NCBI RefSeq assembly: GCF_004664715.2
Contig: NC_051074.1
Location: 19,035,558 to 19,099,557, forward strand
DNA length: 64,000 nt
Origin: Peromyscus leucopus
Lineage: Eukaryota > Chordata > Mammalia > Rodentia > Cricetidae
Direction of reading: 5' to 3'
Below the pieces are notes generated by a model. That model was not told the origin of the DNA and ran no database searches. It saw nothing but the letters and a program-made list of their open reading frames with translations. A program made the translations under genes and the position numbers. Shown here piece after piece: positions 47,926 to 60,613 of this stretch (position 1 is the stretch's first letter; the number at the start of each line of letters is the position of its first letter).

Positions 47926-49861
47926 AGCTGAAATTCATATGAGACAGAACATGCAGTCTTTGTCTTTCTATAAATGGGTCAATTTGCTTAAAATAATCTA
48001 CAGATCCATGTATTATTCCTGCAAAATCCATGTGTTATTCCTGCAAATTGCACAATTTCATTTTTCTTTACAGCTATGCAAATTTCCACTGTGTATCATA
48101 TTTTTGTTACCCAATCATCTACTAATGGGCATCTAAGTTGGTTTCGTGTCCTTGTTATGACGACTAAAGCAGCAGGAAATATAAATGCACAAGTATCTCT
48201 GCGCTAGGAGGGAGTCCCAAGAGTGCATGCGCAGAAGTGGTATGGCCAGGTCGTATGGCAGACCTGGTTTTATGTCTCTGAAAAGCCTCCACAGTGACTT
48301 CCATAAAGGCCACACTAGTACAGGCCCATCAGTCGTGAACAAGGCTCCTCTTTCCACACATCCTCACCATGACTTATCATCACTTTTGATGATAGCTCTT
48401 CTCACTGGGATGAGACAGAATCTCCAAGTTATTTTCGTTTGCATTTCCCTGATGGCTAGGGACACTGAACCCTTCTGTAAATATTTATTGGCTGTTTGTG
48501 TTTCTTCTGAGAACTATCTGTTTCATTAATTCATTTCCTTTCATCTTAGAGGGACTATTAAATTTTTGCAGTTCTTCATAAATTCTAGATATTGGCTCTT
48601 GTGTGAAGTACAGCTGGCAAAGACTTTATCCTCTTTTGTAAGATCCTGTACATTCAGCTGACACTTTTAATTGTGTGTAGTCTCATTTGTTAATTTTTGG
48701 GATTATTTCCTGTTCAGAAGGTTCCTATCTACCTTTAAGTGTATTCCCCGTTTCCTTCTAGAAGTTTCAGATTTTTCATTAAGGTCCTTGATTCACTTTG
48801 AAGTGATTTTATACAGTGCAACAGAGGCGGATCTTAACTTTACTCATTTGTTGAACATTACACATTCAGAGCTGGGCCGGCTTATTTCAGGATCCTGTTC
48901 CATCCCATTGGTTTGCAGATCTTATTTTTCTGAAAGTATTTCAGGGTCTTGACACTATAAGTGGATAGTAGAATTCAGGTATTAGAACACCTCGAGCTGT
49001 GTTCTTTCTCCTTAGGAAGTCATTGGCTATTACTAGTTTTCTATGCTTCATATGAACCTTTGGATTATGTTTCCCAGTTCCATAAAGAATGTCAATGGAA
49101 TTTTAATGGTGACTGTATTAAATCTGTATATTAATTTCAATAATACAATCATCTTCATAACATTAAAATTTCCAATCCAGAAGCATGGAAGATTTTGCCA
49201 TTTTCTAGTATCTTCTTTGGTTTTTTTTTTCAGTGTCTTCAAGTTTTCATTTTAGAAGTCTTTCGCTCCTTTGGTTAGGATTATTCCTGAATACTTTTAA
49301 AGAATATTTCCTCAATTTCTTTCTTCAAGAGTTTATTAGTATATAAGAAAGTCACTAACTTTTGTATGTAGATTTTGTATCCTGCAACTTTACTGAAAAG
49401 GTGTACTAGATCTAATTTTCTGGTAGAGTCTAAGGGGTCCTTTAAGTATAGAATCATACTGTCTATGAATAAAGATAGCCTGACTTCTTTCTCTATTTTT
49501 GTCCATCTGTGTTATGTCTTACTGCTTTGGTTAAAGCATCAACATTCTCCAGGAGAGTGGCGAGAGTGAAATTCTTCTCGTTACAGATCTTAGAGAAAAA
49601 GTTTTTTCCCACTTAGTATAATGTTGGCTATTTGCTGGATACAGCCTTTATTGTTTATGGCATGTTCCTAGTATTCCTAATTTCTCCAGAACTTTCATCA
49701 ACAAGGCAAGCTAAACTGTCCAATGTTCTTCTGAGGATGTGGAGATAGGTGCTTTCAGTCCTTGTCCTTACTTGTACTTTTAAGTATTTCTGAATGAATG
49801 AATGGAAATACTGATCAAGTTGTACATGCAAAGCTCTCTCGAATACTTCTTTTTTTCAGTG

Positions 49862-49930
49862 TGGAAGTTCTGAAACAGGAGCTGTGGATACTACACAAGC
49901 ACTCTACCACTCAACCTCATCCCTGCCAAA
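49862..49930 (-). mobile_element. ID/B4 SINE head, antisense
   Basis: CAAGCACTCTACCACTCAAC then CTCATCCCTGCC is the reverse of the tRNA-like ID head. Confidence 0.65.
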
Positions 49931-49934
49931 AGAG

Positions 49935-52620
49935 CCTGCTTTAAAATGGACAAACGCAAAAAGCCATGATTGTTGCTTTATAATTCTGTCATAGTTAACT
50001 CCAGATTCAAAACTACTCAATGCATAGTTACCAGAAGAGTAGAAAACAAGAACATGAATTCATTTTCATAAGATCGTTTACCTAAGCTTTAGTCTTTCCT
50101 TCACATTATAAGCAAAACACCATGGTAACTAAAACACCACTACAGTACAGTAGCTAAATTGGTGGTTTTGCACATAATATAATTTGAACATAATTTGAGA
50201 CATTGCTGTTATTGCATATACCTAGAAATATAACTTTCATTGCTATTCATCATACTCATTAGTATCAGCTGTCAAATCCCATTTAATTCATCAAAAAAGG
50301 CAGGTATATTTCTAGAACTTACACTAAGAAAACTGAACCCAAACCAATATTCAGAAGTCTGAACTGGCTCACATGTGTCTGACAGAGGATAAAAACAGGA
50401 CTATTCAAAGTCTGCTAAGTACCACTTTAACCCTCAACCACCTCTCCATCACTTTCTACATGGACCTTGCTCCTAGTCCACAATGGCAGAAGACTGCTGT
50501 TCTCAGGCTAGAGTCAAGTCCAGGGCTGGGGTATTTGGGAGTAGAACACAGCGTTTGAATTCTGGCACTAAGAACAGAGACACATTGCTAATAAATCTGA
50601 AATTACATAAAAGTTCATACTTGTAGAACTGGAGGAACTTTTAAAAACCTATTAAATGTTCCAAACTGAAAGGGTTCATCCACATGTCTAGCACAGATGA
50701 TCAAAACAGACTTATCACCATGCAAATCATCATACAATTTCACCATTCTAGCTATGAAGAAGATTCTCCAGGCTTCCAACAAAATTTAGATTCACACAAA
50801 GGGATGAATTAAGAATGCCTCAAACTTCTTAAAAGTGCTATAATAAAGCACCAGAGCAGTACCATCAAATTCTGAATAACTGTATTTCTAGAGTAGAACT
50901 CTGCACTCAAGACTTCAATTAAACTGAAAGAATTACAGGTTTGGTTTTTTGGGAGTGTTTTGCTTGTTTGTTTGTTTCCAGACACTTAAGTTCCCAAAAA
51001 ACTATCTCACATGTATTTTTAATAAGGATAGTATTTAAAAAAAGAAAAGTACTCTACAAAACATAAGAATATATCAAAGAAAGAAGACATAACAGCTAGG
51101 TAATAGGAAATCGAATCCAACATCAAGATGAAAAGAACTAATGGACTGTGCTGAAGACATATTAAGATGGCATTACTGCAACAACCCTTATATACAAGAT
51201 GTCCAAGGTAGATTCTTCAGGGTGTCCTAGCTACGTTAAAGAAGGCAATTCCGTTCAGTAGCAACACATCGATGCACTAATGCAACAGGGAAATCTTAGA
51301 GCTCCACTAATGACGAATGTAAAAACGAAAGAAGGTAGAATGACACAAATTCCAAACAAAGCAAAAACTACAGAAATTCTGTCACAAGATGAAAGGATAA
51401 GAACCACAGGAAGATATTTAAGAGGGCTGAATTCTGGGGAAAGGAAGCAGCTGTCTGGCTGGAACAGAGAACTATAAGAAGCAGATACACTAGGTAAAGC
51501 AAAGGCTTCCTCCTTCTGGAGAAAGTCCAAGTAGCTGCACTCCTCATGGGTACACTGATTCCACTATAACTAATAAAGAAGACATGTTCATTGCATCTCC
51601 ACACTCCTTTCCCTTAGGAACAGACTGCTTCCAAGAAGCAAGCACTCCTGACTCCTCTGACTGGGACTCCTCTGCTGGTCTGTTTTATCCAGCTCTAAGT
51701 CAGATGGCCAAATGCCAGAGTCATGTTAACAAGCCCATTTAGCTCTGGAAGAAGCAATATCCTCTACTTAAAAGTTTCTGAGTAATAAATCTGATATATT
51801 TTATTCCAATATTGTTGGTTTTAGTCTCAATCCATTTGGATTCTGGGCAACAAGGACAGAGCTCCCTGTGACCTCAGCAATTAGTGCATCAGGAAGAACA
51901 CTGACAACAAAATGGTTTACACATCTGTCATGACTGGGGCTTTGGTGGAGTCTTACACATCACTGTGTGATGACAAGCTGGTGAAACTTCAGGTCCAGAC
52001 AGGATATTTCAGTTGCTTGCATGGCACACTAACATTTACAAGTGATTTTGATGGTTTTGTTTACAAGGAAATGACATCATGGCAAGGAAAGGACCAAGCA
52101 GACAACTGCCACAATTGTCTCATTCTTTCAGTTCAAGCTGGTTGTTAGAGAAGTCTCAGGAAGCGAGCCAGTATGACTCAGTACCAAAGGAAAAAACACC
52201 AGTTAATGTCATGGCATTTACAGTCCGGTTTTAGACCGCTTCCCCCACAAAGTAGATAAATCCTGACTTAACTAATTACCATTATTTTATCCATAAATGT
52301 CCCAGGTTCTAGACTCTCCAGGCAGTATCAAATCAGTAAGCCTTGTTGATGTCCTTCCGGTCTCTCAATGTTGTAAAAGTCTGTCTATGTCCCACAGTAA
52401 AACATTCAAAGAACACCAACCTGTACCTTTCTCTGTAAGCTTTCCCAAGTCTCCCGTCCCAGAAATAGCACACAAGTCTTCTAAACATGGGATTCTCTAT
52501 CAATGAAGACCACACTAAAGACACTGGAGCTCCGACCCCGCCAGTGGACAGATCTCCATCAGATCCCTGCCAACCAGGTGAAACCCACACAAAGGTGGTA
52601 CCTTGAAAATAAGATACATC
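49935..52620. other. Unique intron sequence
   Basis: No repeat or exon recognised. A 78-codon open frame at 51912-52148 was examined and left uncalled (see rejected list). Confidence 0.45.
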
Positions 52621-52627
52621 TCTTTCT

Positions 52628-53041
52628 TAGTCACCATTCTCGCTATAAAGAAACACCATGACCAAGGCACCTTGGGGAGGAAAGGGTTTATTTGGCTTAC
52701 ACTTCCAGATCACTGGTCATCACCAAAGGAGGTCAGGACAAAACTCAAAGAGGGCAGGAACTTGGAGGCAAGAGCTGATACAGAGGCCATAGAGGAGTGC
52801 TGCTTACTGACTTGATCCTCATGGCTTACTCAGCTTGTTTTCTATAGAACCCAGGACCACCAGCCCAGGGGTCTACCCATCTACAGTGGGATAGACCCTC
52901 CCCACACTGGTCAGTAACTAAGAACATGTCTCACAGGATGATCTGCTTATGGCCCTATCTTCTGGAGCATATTCTCAAATGAGGCTCCCTCCTCTCCGAT
53001 GACTATAGCGTGTGTCAAGTTGACATAAAGCCAGCCAGCAT
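52628..53041 (-). mobile_element. Rodent interspersed repeat (TGTCAACTTGACAC type), near full length
   Basis: Reverse copy of the family at 36449: AGAAACACCATGACCAAGGC, AGGAAAGGGTTTATTTGGCT, GCAGGAACTTGGAGGCAAGA, ACCCAGGACCACCAGCCCAG and GTCAAGTTGACATAAAGCCA. It retains the middle section missing from the other copy. Confidence 0.8.
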
Positions 53042-53044
53042 AAC

Positions 53045-54515
53045 TCCTACATGAAGGTTTATCGAGACCATCCGGTAGAAAGATCTGGGAAACACTGTCA
53101 ACTTTCCATAGACCCACCATAATGAGCAGAAGATTGAGCACATGAGAGATTAAATTGATCACTCAGGAATCGCTGTATCTATTAACGAAACAAGTTCTGC
53201 TTTCTCACCTCCTGTATCCTAACAGCGTTTAAAAAGCCAAGCAAACTGAGGAGTCAGCACTTTTCCCCTCCATCTGAGAAACAAGGATGCAGGGCAAACT
53301 GCTACACACGGTTGCATTTTACCAGAACCTAGACCTCCCAGCAGAAGCAGCAGTAAATAGGAAGGCCTGAGCTGAAATAAACAAATTGCTTGAGGCTCTG
53401 GACAGACGCTGAGAGCGGGACCCATAGGAGGTGTGGCTCTAAGACGCTCGCACTGCTCTAGCTTCACTGACAGAAGTTCCCGTCTTCACAGCTGTGTCAG
53501 AGAAATCACGTCATGATTCTGACCGTGGGAGAGAGCATTCTGAATACACCAGAAAAGTCTGGGTTGTTTTGTTCCATTTTATTCTGTGAGGACAAGGTCC
53601 CACCTTGTAACCCTGGCCTAGAGATCTCACAGAAAACCAAGTCCTGGGTTAGAGCTGTGTGCGCATGCCCATTCTGTCCTTACCAGGGCTGGTCCTTGGG
53701 AGAAACCTTTCGCCAAAGCCTCACATGCTGGAGTTCTGTCAGAGCCTAAGGCCTGTCCCTGGGAAGTCCTTTGCCTTGGGACATACCTAACTTCGGTGTC
53801 CTGTGCTCATCCTATCCCACCTAAGGCAGAAGCAAAAACAGAAGCGCCCGGGGATTTTAACACCGCAGGTGCACACGCACGGAAAGGTAAGAGCCCTCAT
53901 CACAGGACTACAGGAGACTCCCCGACCATACACAACCCTTCCCACACTCCAGACAGAAGTACCGTTTGTCAAACTATAATAGCCACCAAGAGTATTAAAG
54001 GGTACAGGTAAATACACAGACAGGTAAAAGAGAATTAAAAATCACTAGAACTAGAGTCTGACAGAGCTAGAATACTGTTTTTAATTATGTCTAATATACT
54101 GAGGATTTTAATGGAAAATATAGGCAACATGGACGAACAGATGAATGACAGGTTGAAATTCTAAAAAGTAATCAAAGTTAGAAATAAAAATGTTCATTAG
54201 CAGACTGGACAGAGCTCAGTGGAATATGGCGGGGGCAGAAGGGAGGGGGTTGATTGTATGAAAATAGTAACTTCTAAAACTGAAAGCAAACAGAAAAGAC
54301 TGAAGAGGTGAAATGGAATGGCCAAGAGCCCACTGGCCACTACAGAAGCACAGCGTAACAGCAAAAGGACTACAGAATACCAGGAGAAGGAAGGAACAGT
54401 AGCATTTGAAGCAGCTGGGCCTAAGCTTCCCCACATTAGACACCACATGCCAACCTACGAAGCTTAAATAACACCACAAGGGATTATCAAACTATAGAGA
54501 ATCAAAGGTGAAATA
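53045..54515. other. Unique intron sequence, comparatively GC-rich left half
   Basis: 53.2-54.0 kb is richer in GC than most of the window but shows no CpG island, exon or known repeat. Small open frames on both strands are not supported. Confidence 0.4.
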
Positions 54516-54517
54516 AA

Positions 54518-54700
54518 GCCGGGCGGGCGGTGGTGGTGCACACTTTTAAGTCCAGCACTCGGGAGGCAGAGCCAGGTGGATCTCTATGAGTTCCAAGGCC
54601 AGTCTGGGCTACCAAGTGAGTTCCAGGAAAGGCGCAAAGCTACACAGAGAAACCCTGTCTCGAAAAACCAAAAATAAATTAAAAAAAAAAAAAAAAAAGA
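54518..54700 (+). mobile_element. Young B1 SINE
   Basis: GCCGGGCGGGCGGTGGTGGT (with an extra GGGC unit), GGGCTACCAAGTGAGTTCCA, GGAAAGGCGCAAAGCTACAC, CCCTGTCTCGAAAAACC and an A-rich tail. Confidence 0.95.
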
Positions 54701-54835
54701 AAGAAAAAACCCTGTAGGAAGGCAAATGATAAAGACATCCTCCCTCCACAAAACCTCTCATAAAGTATGCAAGAGAACAGAGTGCAATGTTTAAAGTTGG
54801 ACGACAAAAAAGCACCAATTAAAAGGCATAGACAA

Positions 54836-55003
54836 GGCTGGAGAGATGGCTCAGAAGTTAAGAGGACTGGCTGCTCTTCCAGAGGTCCTGAGTTCAATTC
54901 CCAGCAACCACATGGTGGCTCACAACCATCTGTGATGGGATCTGATTCTCTCTTCTGGCCTGCAGAATACATCTGTATGCATAATAAATAACTCTATGCA
55001 AAA
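54836..55003 (+). mobile_element. B2 SINE
   Basis: GGCTGGAGAGATGGCTCAGA, GAGTTCAATTCCCAGCAACC, ACATGGTGGCTCACAACCAT, CTCTTCTGGCCTGCAGAATA. Close to consensus with a short A-tail. Confidence 0.95.
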
Positions 55004-55009
55004 AAACTA

Positions 55010-55540
55010 TAACAATTTTATTCATAATTGCCTAAGTTGGGTATAAACTAAGATATCCTATTGTAGTTGAATGGAGGAGAAATAAAATGAATGTCAAGAT
55101 TATTAAGTACTAAAGAGAAATGAGCTATAAAAGGACATAAACATAAAAAGTCATACATTTAAACATGTATGACTAAGTGGAAAAAAGTCAAATTTGAAAA
55201 AGCTACACAATGTATAACTTCATATGGAATAAAGACAGTCTAGAACAGTTAAAATTTGGAAGAAAATAGAAAGAAAAGTGGAGGCCAAAGGCAGGAGTAT
55301 AGTGTGGAATGAAGAGGATTCCTAGGGCAATAAGGATTTTTAGAACAGTGGAAATGTTATTCTAATCTTAAAATGTACATCATGTATCTAAGCTCAGAAT
55401 ATGTAAGAACAGTAAACGCTAGCACCAACTCTGGATGCAGAAAATGATTGTTAGTGACGGCTTAGCACTTCTAATAAATAAACCAGTGAGGGACAATGAA
55501 GGACATCACACATGTACAGAAGCAGGATATCTCTACATAT
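55010..55540 (+). mobile_element. Old L1 3' end (L1M type)
   Basis: TTTTATTCATAATTGCCTAA, then a GTATAAACTAAGATATCC block, GAGCTATAAAAGGACATAAA, GCTACACAATGTATAACTTC and GTGGAAATGTTATTCTAATC follow the old L1 ORF2 end and 3' UTR, strongly diverged. Confidence 0.6.
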
Positions 55541-55564
55541 TCCTCACAGTTTTGCTTTGAATAT

Positions 55565-55767
55565 AAAAATCTTTTTTAGCTGGGCATTGGTGGTGCACAC
55601 CTTTAATCCCAGCACTCGGGAGGCAGAGCCAGGCAGATCTCTGTGAGTTCGAGGCCAGCCTGGGCTACCAAGTGAGTTCCAGGAAAAAGCGCAAAGCTAC
55701 ACAGAGAAACCCTGTCTCGAAAAACCAAAAACCAAAAAAAAAAAAAAAAATTTAAAAGTCTTTTTTA
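55565..55767 (+). mobile_element. Young B1 SINE with about 14-bp target-site duplication
   Basis: Element 55579-55753: GCTGGGCATTGGTGGTGCAC, GGGCTACCAAGTGAGTTCCA, CGCAAAGCTACACAGAGAAA. Flanks AAAAATCTTTTTTA (55565) and AAAAGTCTTTTTTA (55754) match but for one base. Confidence 0.94.
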
Positions 55768-55782
55768 ACTTATATAGAGACC

Positions 55783-55950
55783 AAACAGATGGCTCGGAAG
55801 GGTATTTGGAACCAGACACCACCACCAGAGTCTGATCCCTGGGACCCACATAGTGGGCAGGAGCTGAAGGAAGCCACAAGTTGTTCTCTGACATCCACAT
55901 GCATGCTGCTATGCACACACATAAGTAAGTTAACAAATAAATTTATTAAG
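55783..55950 (+). mobile_element. B3-type SINE
   Basis: CCAAACAGATGGCTCGGAAG, CTGATCCCTGGGACCCACAT, AGCCACAAGTTGTTCTCTGA, CATCCACATGCATGCTGCTA and CACACACATAAGT. This is the B2-related B3 order. Confidence 0.85.
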
Positions 55951-56129
55951 ATGTGCAGAGTACATTCACAAAACTTAGAAGCATATTAGATTTTCGATTA
56001 TTTTTAAAAGGACTTGAGTGGACAAAAGGGCTTTAGTAGACAAAAGCTGTATATTGACAATTTTAAGTTGAGATAAAAAGAAAATACTTCAAAGTAATGA
56101 TTCAAAAATATAAGAAAAACACAATTAAA

Positions 56130-56890
56130 ACTTAAAAAAAAAACTTGAAATAGCTATAATAACTTCAGACAGTACAAACTTCAGTTTAAAGTTAACCAGG
56201 AATAACATGGGAAACAAATAATGACAAAGGAGACAAAATACATCAAGATGTAATGAAATGTGAGAATGTGTGAAGCCAAAGCTAGCTACAGGAAAAATAA
56301 ATGAATCCAATATGGTGGTTATGGATATTAATATCCTTCTGTCCCAAATTAGCAGATCTACCAGACAAAACAAACCCAAAACAAATAAAAACAGTAAGGG
56401 TTCGGCTGAACTGAATTCAACTACACGATCAATTGACTGGATAAGATGGATTACTATAGCCCACCTCATTCATTAAGACAAGAATACAGATTCTTGGAAA
56501 GTTCACAAAGATTATTCAGCAAAACAGACTAAATTCTGGACCATAAAAGCCAGCTTAACAAAGCTAAAAAAAAAAAATAGCAATTACACACTGTTGTGAG
56601 ACCACAATTAAACTAAAAATTAGTAACAGAAATATCCCTGAACTTTCCAAATATTTACAAATTAAGCAATGCTTCTTTAAATAACTCATGGGGGAGGGAG
56701 GAAGAGAGGGGGAGGGAAAGGGGGAGGGAGAGGGGGAAGGTAGAGAGGGAGGGAGGGAGGGAAAGAGGGAGGAAAAAAGCCATACCTCAAGAATCACTTG
56801 AAAATATTCTCAACTAAAGGAAAGTCCAACACATCAAATTTTACAGAACAGATCCAAAGCATTTGTTAAAGAGGAGATACATGGTTTGGA
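56130..56890 (+). mobile_element. Old L1 ORF2 endonuclease-to-linker fragment, sense
   Basis: ACAGATTCTTGGAAAGTTCA, CAAAGATTATTCAGCAAAAC, AAAAATTAGTAACAGAAATA, TTTACAAATTAAGCAATGC and CACATCAAATTTTACAGAAC resemble the L1 ORF2 region after the endonuclease. Stops and shifts abound. A GGGA tract (56691-56775) splits it. Confidence 0.65.
56691..56776 (+). repeat. GGGA-type purine microsatellite
   Basis: GGGAGGGAGG and GGAGGGAAAGGGGG-type units. Confidence 0.93.
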
Positions 56891-56894
56891 TGCT

Positions 56895-58250
56895 ACTGTA
56901 AAGAGTGTCTGGGTTCTGTTCAAGATTTTTAATCCTGGTACTCCACTAAAAATTTGGTTAAATTTTTTTTAATGTTTTCTACACACAAAAGCATGTCACC
57001 TGCAAACAGAGGTACCGTTTCTTTTCATGTTAATGCATTTTTCCATGTTGAATCATCCTTGGATTCCTGGGATCAATCACACTTGCTTATAACAGGATCT
57101 TTTTTATAAGTCCGCTAAATTCTGCTAAAATCTTGCTAAGGCCTGTTACAAACGCATTAGAGAGCTCTTCAGTTGTTTTTGTGACCACTGACTGGTTAAA
57201 TGGCTGGTTAGTTACATGTATAAATAAGCTCCCTTGAACTTTTTGGAACAATCAAAAAAGGTTAGTGTTAATTCTTTAAATGTTAAAGCTGATTCTCCAA
57301 CAATTCCATCTCATGACTTATTTTAAGTCTGCAGACTTTCTAATTCTTGAATCAGTGTGTAGTTTTATTCCTAGGCATTTTTCCATTTCTGGCTAATTTG
57401 ACTCTTTTTTTCCATGTATTGTGTTTCATGTAATTCAGTAGCAATGTCCACTTTTACTTAGGATTTAGTAATCTGAGTCTCTTCCTTGTCCCTTCCCCCA
57501 CCCTTACTCAACCAATTTCAAGTCTGTCAAGTTGATGGCTTATTGAAAAGAATTTGTTTGGGTTTTGCTTTTCTATGGTCTCCTGTTCTTGGTTTTATGA
57601 CTGATTATTACTATTTTCTTCCCTCTGCTCCCTTGGGCTAAGCTTGCTCTTCACTCACAAATGCCTTCGGATATACACAGAGGTTAATGATTTGAGGTCT
57701 ACCGCTGTTTGCTGTAAGCTCTGAAACTGTCAATCACCCTCTTGGTAGAGCACATGTTGACTCTCAGACATCCTTCTGTGCAGTAGTCTACTTCCACTCA
57801 TTTCACAGTACTTTCTACATTCCTTTGTGATTTCTCCTATGAGCCACTAGGGATGAGTATAATGTTCAATTTCCAAATATTTGACCATTTTACAACTCTC
57901 CTGTTACGTTTCCAGTTCATTCCATCATGGTCCCAGAAACTACTTTGTATAATTCAGTATTTTTAAGTTTGTTAAAAGACAGTCTATTTATGAGAAAATT
58001 CCATGTGTACATAAAGATATGTATTCTTCCATTTTCTTATTATTTATATACAATTTTGTTTTCCTTTAGTTCTTTGTGATTTTCTTCAGCTTTTTATGTA
58101 TACTTTAAAAAACAAAACTGATTTTAAAAGTTAATCTCAGGAGTCCATTGCTTAGGTTTCCTCAAGGATGGAGTCTGTGCATTTTTTAAGATCTTTCAGT
58201 ATACCATATTTTTTATTCTTGCATGTCTTGTGACTTTAGTCCAAAATTGG
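56895..58250 (-). mobile_element. Old L1 ORF2 fragment, antisense
   Basis: GTCACCTGCAAACAGAGGTA, CCTTGGATTCCTGGGATCAA, TAGGCATTTTTCCATTTCTG, TGCTCTTCACTCACAAATGC and CATCATGGTCCCAGAAACTA follow the reverse of old L1 reverse transcriptase and linker. It abuts a sense L1 piece on its left. Confidence 0.75.
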
Positions 58251-58258
58251 GTATTAGA

Positions 58259-58460
58259 AGGGCTAGAAAGATGGCTCAGTGGTTAAGATCAGTTGCTACT
58301 GCTGTAGAGAACTTGGGTTCAGATATGAGCATCCACGGCAAACAGCTCACAGGCACCAGTAAATCCAGTTCTGGGATCCGACGCCCTCTTCTGGTCTCCA
58401 CAGTGATGCATGTATACCTACTCAGGCACACATATACACTTGTGAAATAACAATAAGCAA
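58259..58460 (+). mobile_element. B2 SINE, diverged
   Basis: GGGCTAGAAAGATGGCTCAG, GTGGTTAAGATCAGTTGCTA, CTTGGGTTCAGATATGAGCA, CGACGCCCTCTTCTGGTCTC. Confidence 0.9.
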
Positions 58461-58588
58461 ATATTAGGTAGAATAACACAATATGGTGACTTGGGAAGGT
58501 AGACTCTCCTTCAGTCCCTGGGATCTACTGCTTTGGCAACCAGGATTTCAAAAGATGTTTCCAGAAATAACACATTTAAAAGGAAAAC

Positions 58589-58702
<114 letters not shown>

Positions 58703-59127
58703 TAACTTGCAAGCAAGATCGATCTGCACTATCCCCTCTGGACCAGGGACCTGCACCCCACATACTGAGAATGCATTGCTATCTTTATGACTGTTGCCAG
58801 CCAAGGAGGAGACTGAGACACAAATTGGTTTGGAGGGTTCTTGGTTTGTTTTTGTTTGTCTTTTTAAGCCACAATGCCATATTCCTTCTACTCTTAGTTG
58901 GCCTTTTCGTGTTTTTGTCTTTGAGGTGTTGGTTTTGCTTTTGATGTAGTTCTGGCTGACATAGAGCTCACTCTGTAGACTGGGCTAGCATGTGCTGTTT
59001 CCTGACCACATATGTCCCCATACTGCTGGACCTGGATCATCCACCATCACTGGCAAGCTTTCAGACATTTCCACAGAGCTTTAGAGCTGCCTGCTCAAAG
59101 ATTTTGCTCATGGATTGGGTTTGGGTT

Positions 59128-59258
59128 GTTTTTGTTTTTGTTTTTTTGTTTTATTTTATTGTTTCTGTTTGTTTGTTTGTTTGTTTGGGCAGCGCTGGAT
59201 ACTGAAACCAGAGCCTTGCATAGCCTAAGCATACCGCTGAGCTGTGTCTCTATCCTAA
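59128..59258 (-). mobile_element. ID/B4 SINE head, antisense, with (GTTT)n
   Basis: (GTTT)n run (59130-59188), then GCGCTGGATACTGAAACCAG, AGCCTTGCATAGCC and ACCGCTGAGCTGTGTCTC, the reverse of the tRNA-like head. Confidence 0.65.
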
Positions 59259-59498
59259 ATATTTATTTTTTGAAAACTAAAAAATTCATAGCACAACCAG
59301 ATTGAAACCTACTGATGATTTAATTTGTAAGTACTACTTTAATATGGAGAAAATCTACACTGGCTTATTTTCAGAAATATCTGAGTTCTATGACTCAAAC
59401 TAGGTTGTGACTATCACATAAGATAGTAACAATGGATGTAATTTCTTAAACTTATTGAATGAGTTGACTATTAACAATCACTTCCTTAAAAACAAATT

Positions 59499-59632
59499 CT
59501 ACTTTAATCCCAACACTCGGGAGGCAGAGCCAGGCAGATCTCTCTGCCTGGGCTACAGAGTGAGTTCCAGGAAAGGTGCAAAGCTACACAGAGAAACCGT
59601 CTCAAAAAACAAACAAACAAAAAAAAACCTAT
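59499..59632 (+). mobile_element. B1 SINE with internal deletion
   Basis: Starts within CTTTAATCCCAACACTCGGG; GCAGATCTCTCTGCCTGGGC shows loss of the GTGAGTTCGAGGCCAG block. The variant CAGGAAAGGTGCAAAGCTAC is present, so it belongs to the young subfamily. Confidence 0.92.
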
Positions 59633-59690
59633 ATGATAAAATATTAAGAAATCTAAAATAGCCTATTACTCTTAATTAAATTGCTCTTCA

Positions 59691-59700
59691 CCCCCCCCCC
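59691..59700. repeat. C10 homopolymer
   Basis: Ten C after TCTTCA. Confidence 0.95.
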
Positions 59701-59861
59701 AGATTCATGAGTGCAGTCTTACCAGTATGACAGATAGAATATATTTGTAAAATTTTTTCACTGATAAGATTACATGGCATGATTTCTATGAAGATACAAA
59801 TATCAACATTCTTTTGATAATATTTTATAAAGAAGATAATGTTTAGTCAAAATAGCCCAAC

Positions 59862-60013
59862 TTGTGTTGGCAAGATAACTCAGCAGGTAAAGGCGCTTCC
59901 CGCCAGCCTGGTGGCCTGAGTTCAATCTCTGGGACCCGGGTGAGAGAAGGCTACAGTTGACTCCTGCAAGGTATCCTCTTTCCTCCAGCTGTGTGCCATG
60001 ACATGTGTGCACG

Positions 60014-60064
<51 letters not shown>
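59862..60064 (+). mobile_element. B3 SINE ending in (CG)n(CA)n
   Basis: GTTGGCAAGATAACTCAGCA, GGTAAAGGCGCTTCCCGCCA, GAGTTCAATCTCTGGGACCC, then a CGCGCG and CA microsatellite (60011-60062). Confidence 0.88.
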
Positions 60065-60065
<1 letters not shown>

Positions 60066-60084
60066 TTAATTTAAGCAGGGGGAA

Positions 60085-60243
60085 GGAAGCAAGATAGCCC
60101 AGTAGGTACAGGCACCAGCCACTAACCAGACTACCTGAGTTTGAACCCTGACACCAACATGGTAGAAAGAAAGAACTACTCCAAGGTGTCTCTAGCCTCC
60201 ACATGTATACTGTGTGGCACATGCACACATGCATATGCATACA

Positions 60244-60297
<54 letters not shown>
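60085..60297 (+). mobile_element. B3 SINE ending in (CA)n
   Basis: AAGCAAGATAGCCCAGTAGG, GAGTTTGAACCCTGACACCA, CCTCCACATGTATACTGTGT, then CA repeats (60239-60294). It directly follows the preceding B3 in the same orientation. Confidence 0.85.
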
Positions 60298-60603
60298 ATG
60301 AAGGAAGAAAACTTTTTTCTAAACAGCCGAACTTTTAAGTACATCACTATAGTCTGAGAAACATTATCAAGCAGAATTCAATACTTTAAATATCATAGTC
60401 TTGATCTATTAGAGCTTTAAATGAAAATGCTTTAAGTAACTGATTGCAAAAAATAATAATAATAACTCAAAAAGCATATACATTACATGTTTGCTAAAAC
60501 CAGTCAAAATTGTAGCACTTAGGAAGGAAAGGCAGTTCAAAGACATTATCAATAAAAAGCATGTATACATTTCTGAACCACTTGTCAGTTTATTGTCAGA
60601 AGT

Positions 60604-60613
60604 GGGGGGGGGG
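60604..60613 (+). repeat. G10 homopolymer
   Basis: Ten G after GAAGT. Confidence 0.95.

Larger units (their letters stand above)
47650..49760 (-). mobile_element. L1 3' half, antisense
   Basis: Read on the minus strand, 48133-48357 gives L1 ORF2 C-terminal residues such as PLWKSLWRLFRDIK and GLPYDLAIPLLRMHS. To the right on the plus strand, CTTCTCACTGGGATGAGACA, TTCTCATTTGTTAATTTT-like text, GTCCTTGATTCACTTTGAAG and TGTATCCTGCAACTTTACTG are typical antisense L1. Several frameshifts make it non-functional. A GT/GA microsatellite (47848-47925) splits it. Position is in the intron, same strand as Fbxl17. Confidence 0.88.

Noticed and set aside
51912..52148. A 78-codon plus-strand open frame, considered as a possible retrocopy or small protein
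   Set aside because: No recognisable family, no poly-A or target-site duplication nearby, and no splice sites that would join it to a gene; length is within chance expectation.
56130..58250. Reading the adjoining sense and antisense L1 pieces as another twin-primed insertion
   Set aside because: The sense (5') part lies on the 3' side of the antisense part, which is the wrong order for a simple 5' inversion; two separate insertions or a rearrangement is likelier.
59803..60294. A 163-codon reverse open frame
   Set aside because: It consists of two B3 SINEs and their CA arrays (poly Cys-Val).
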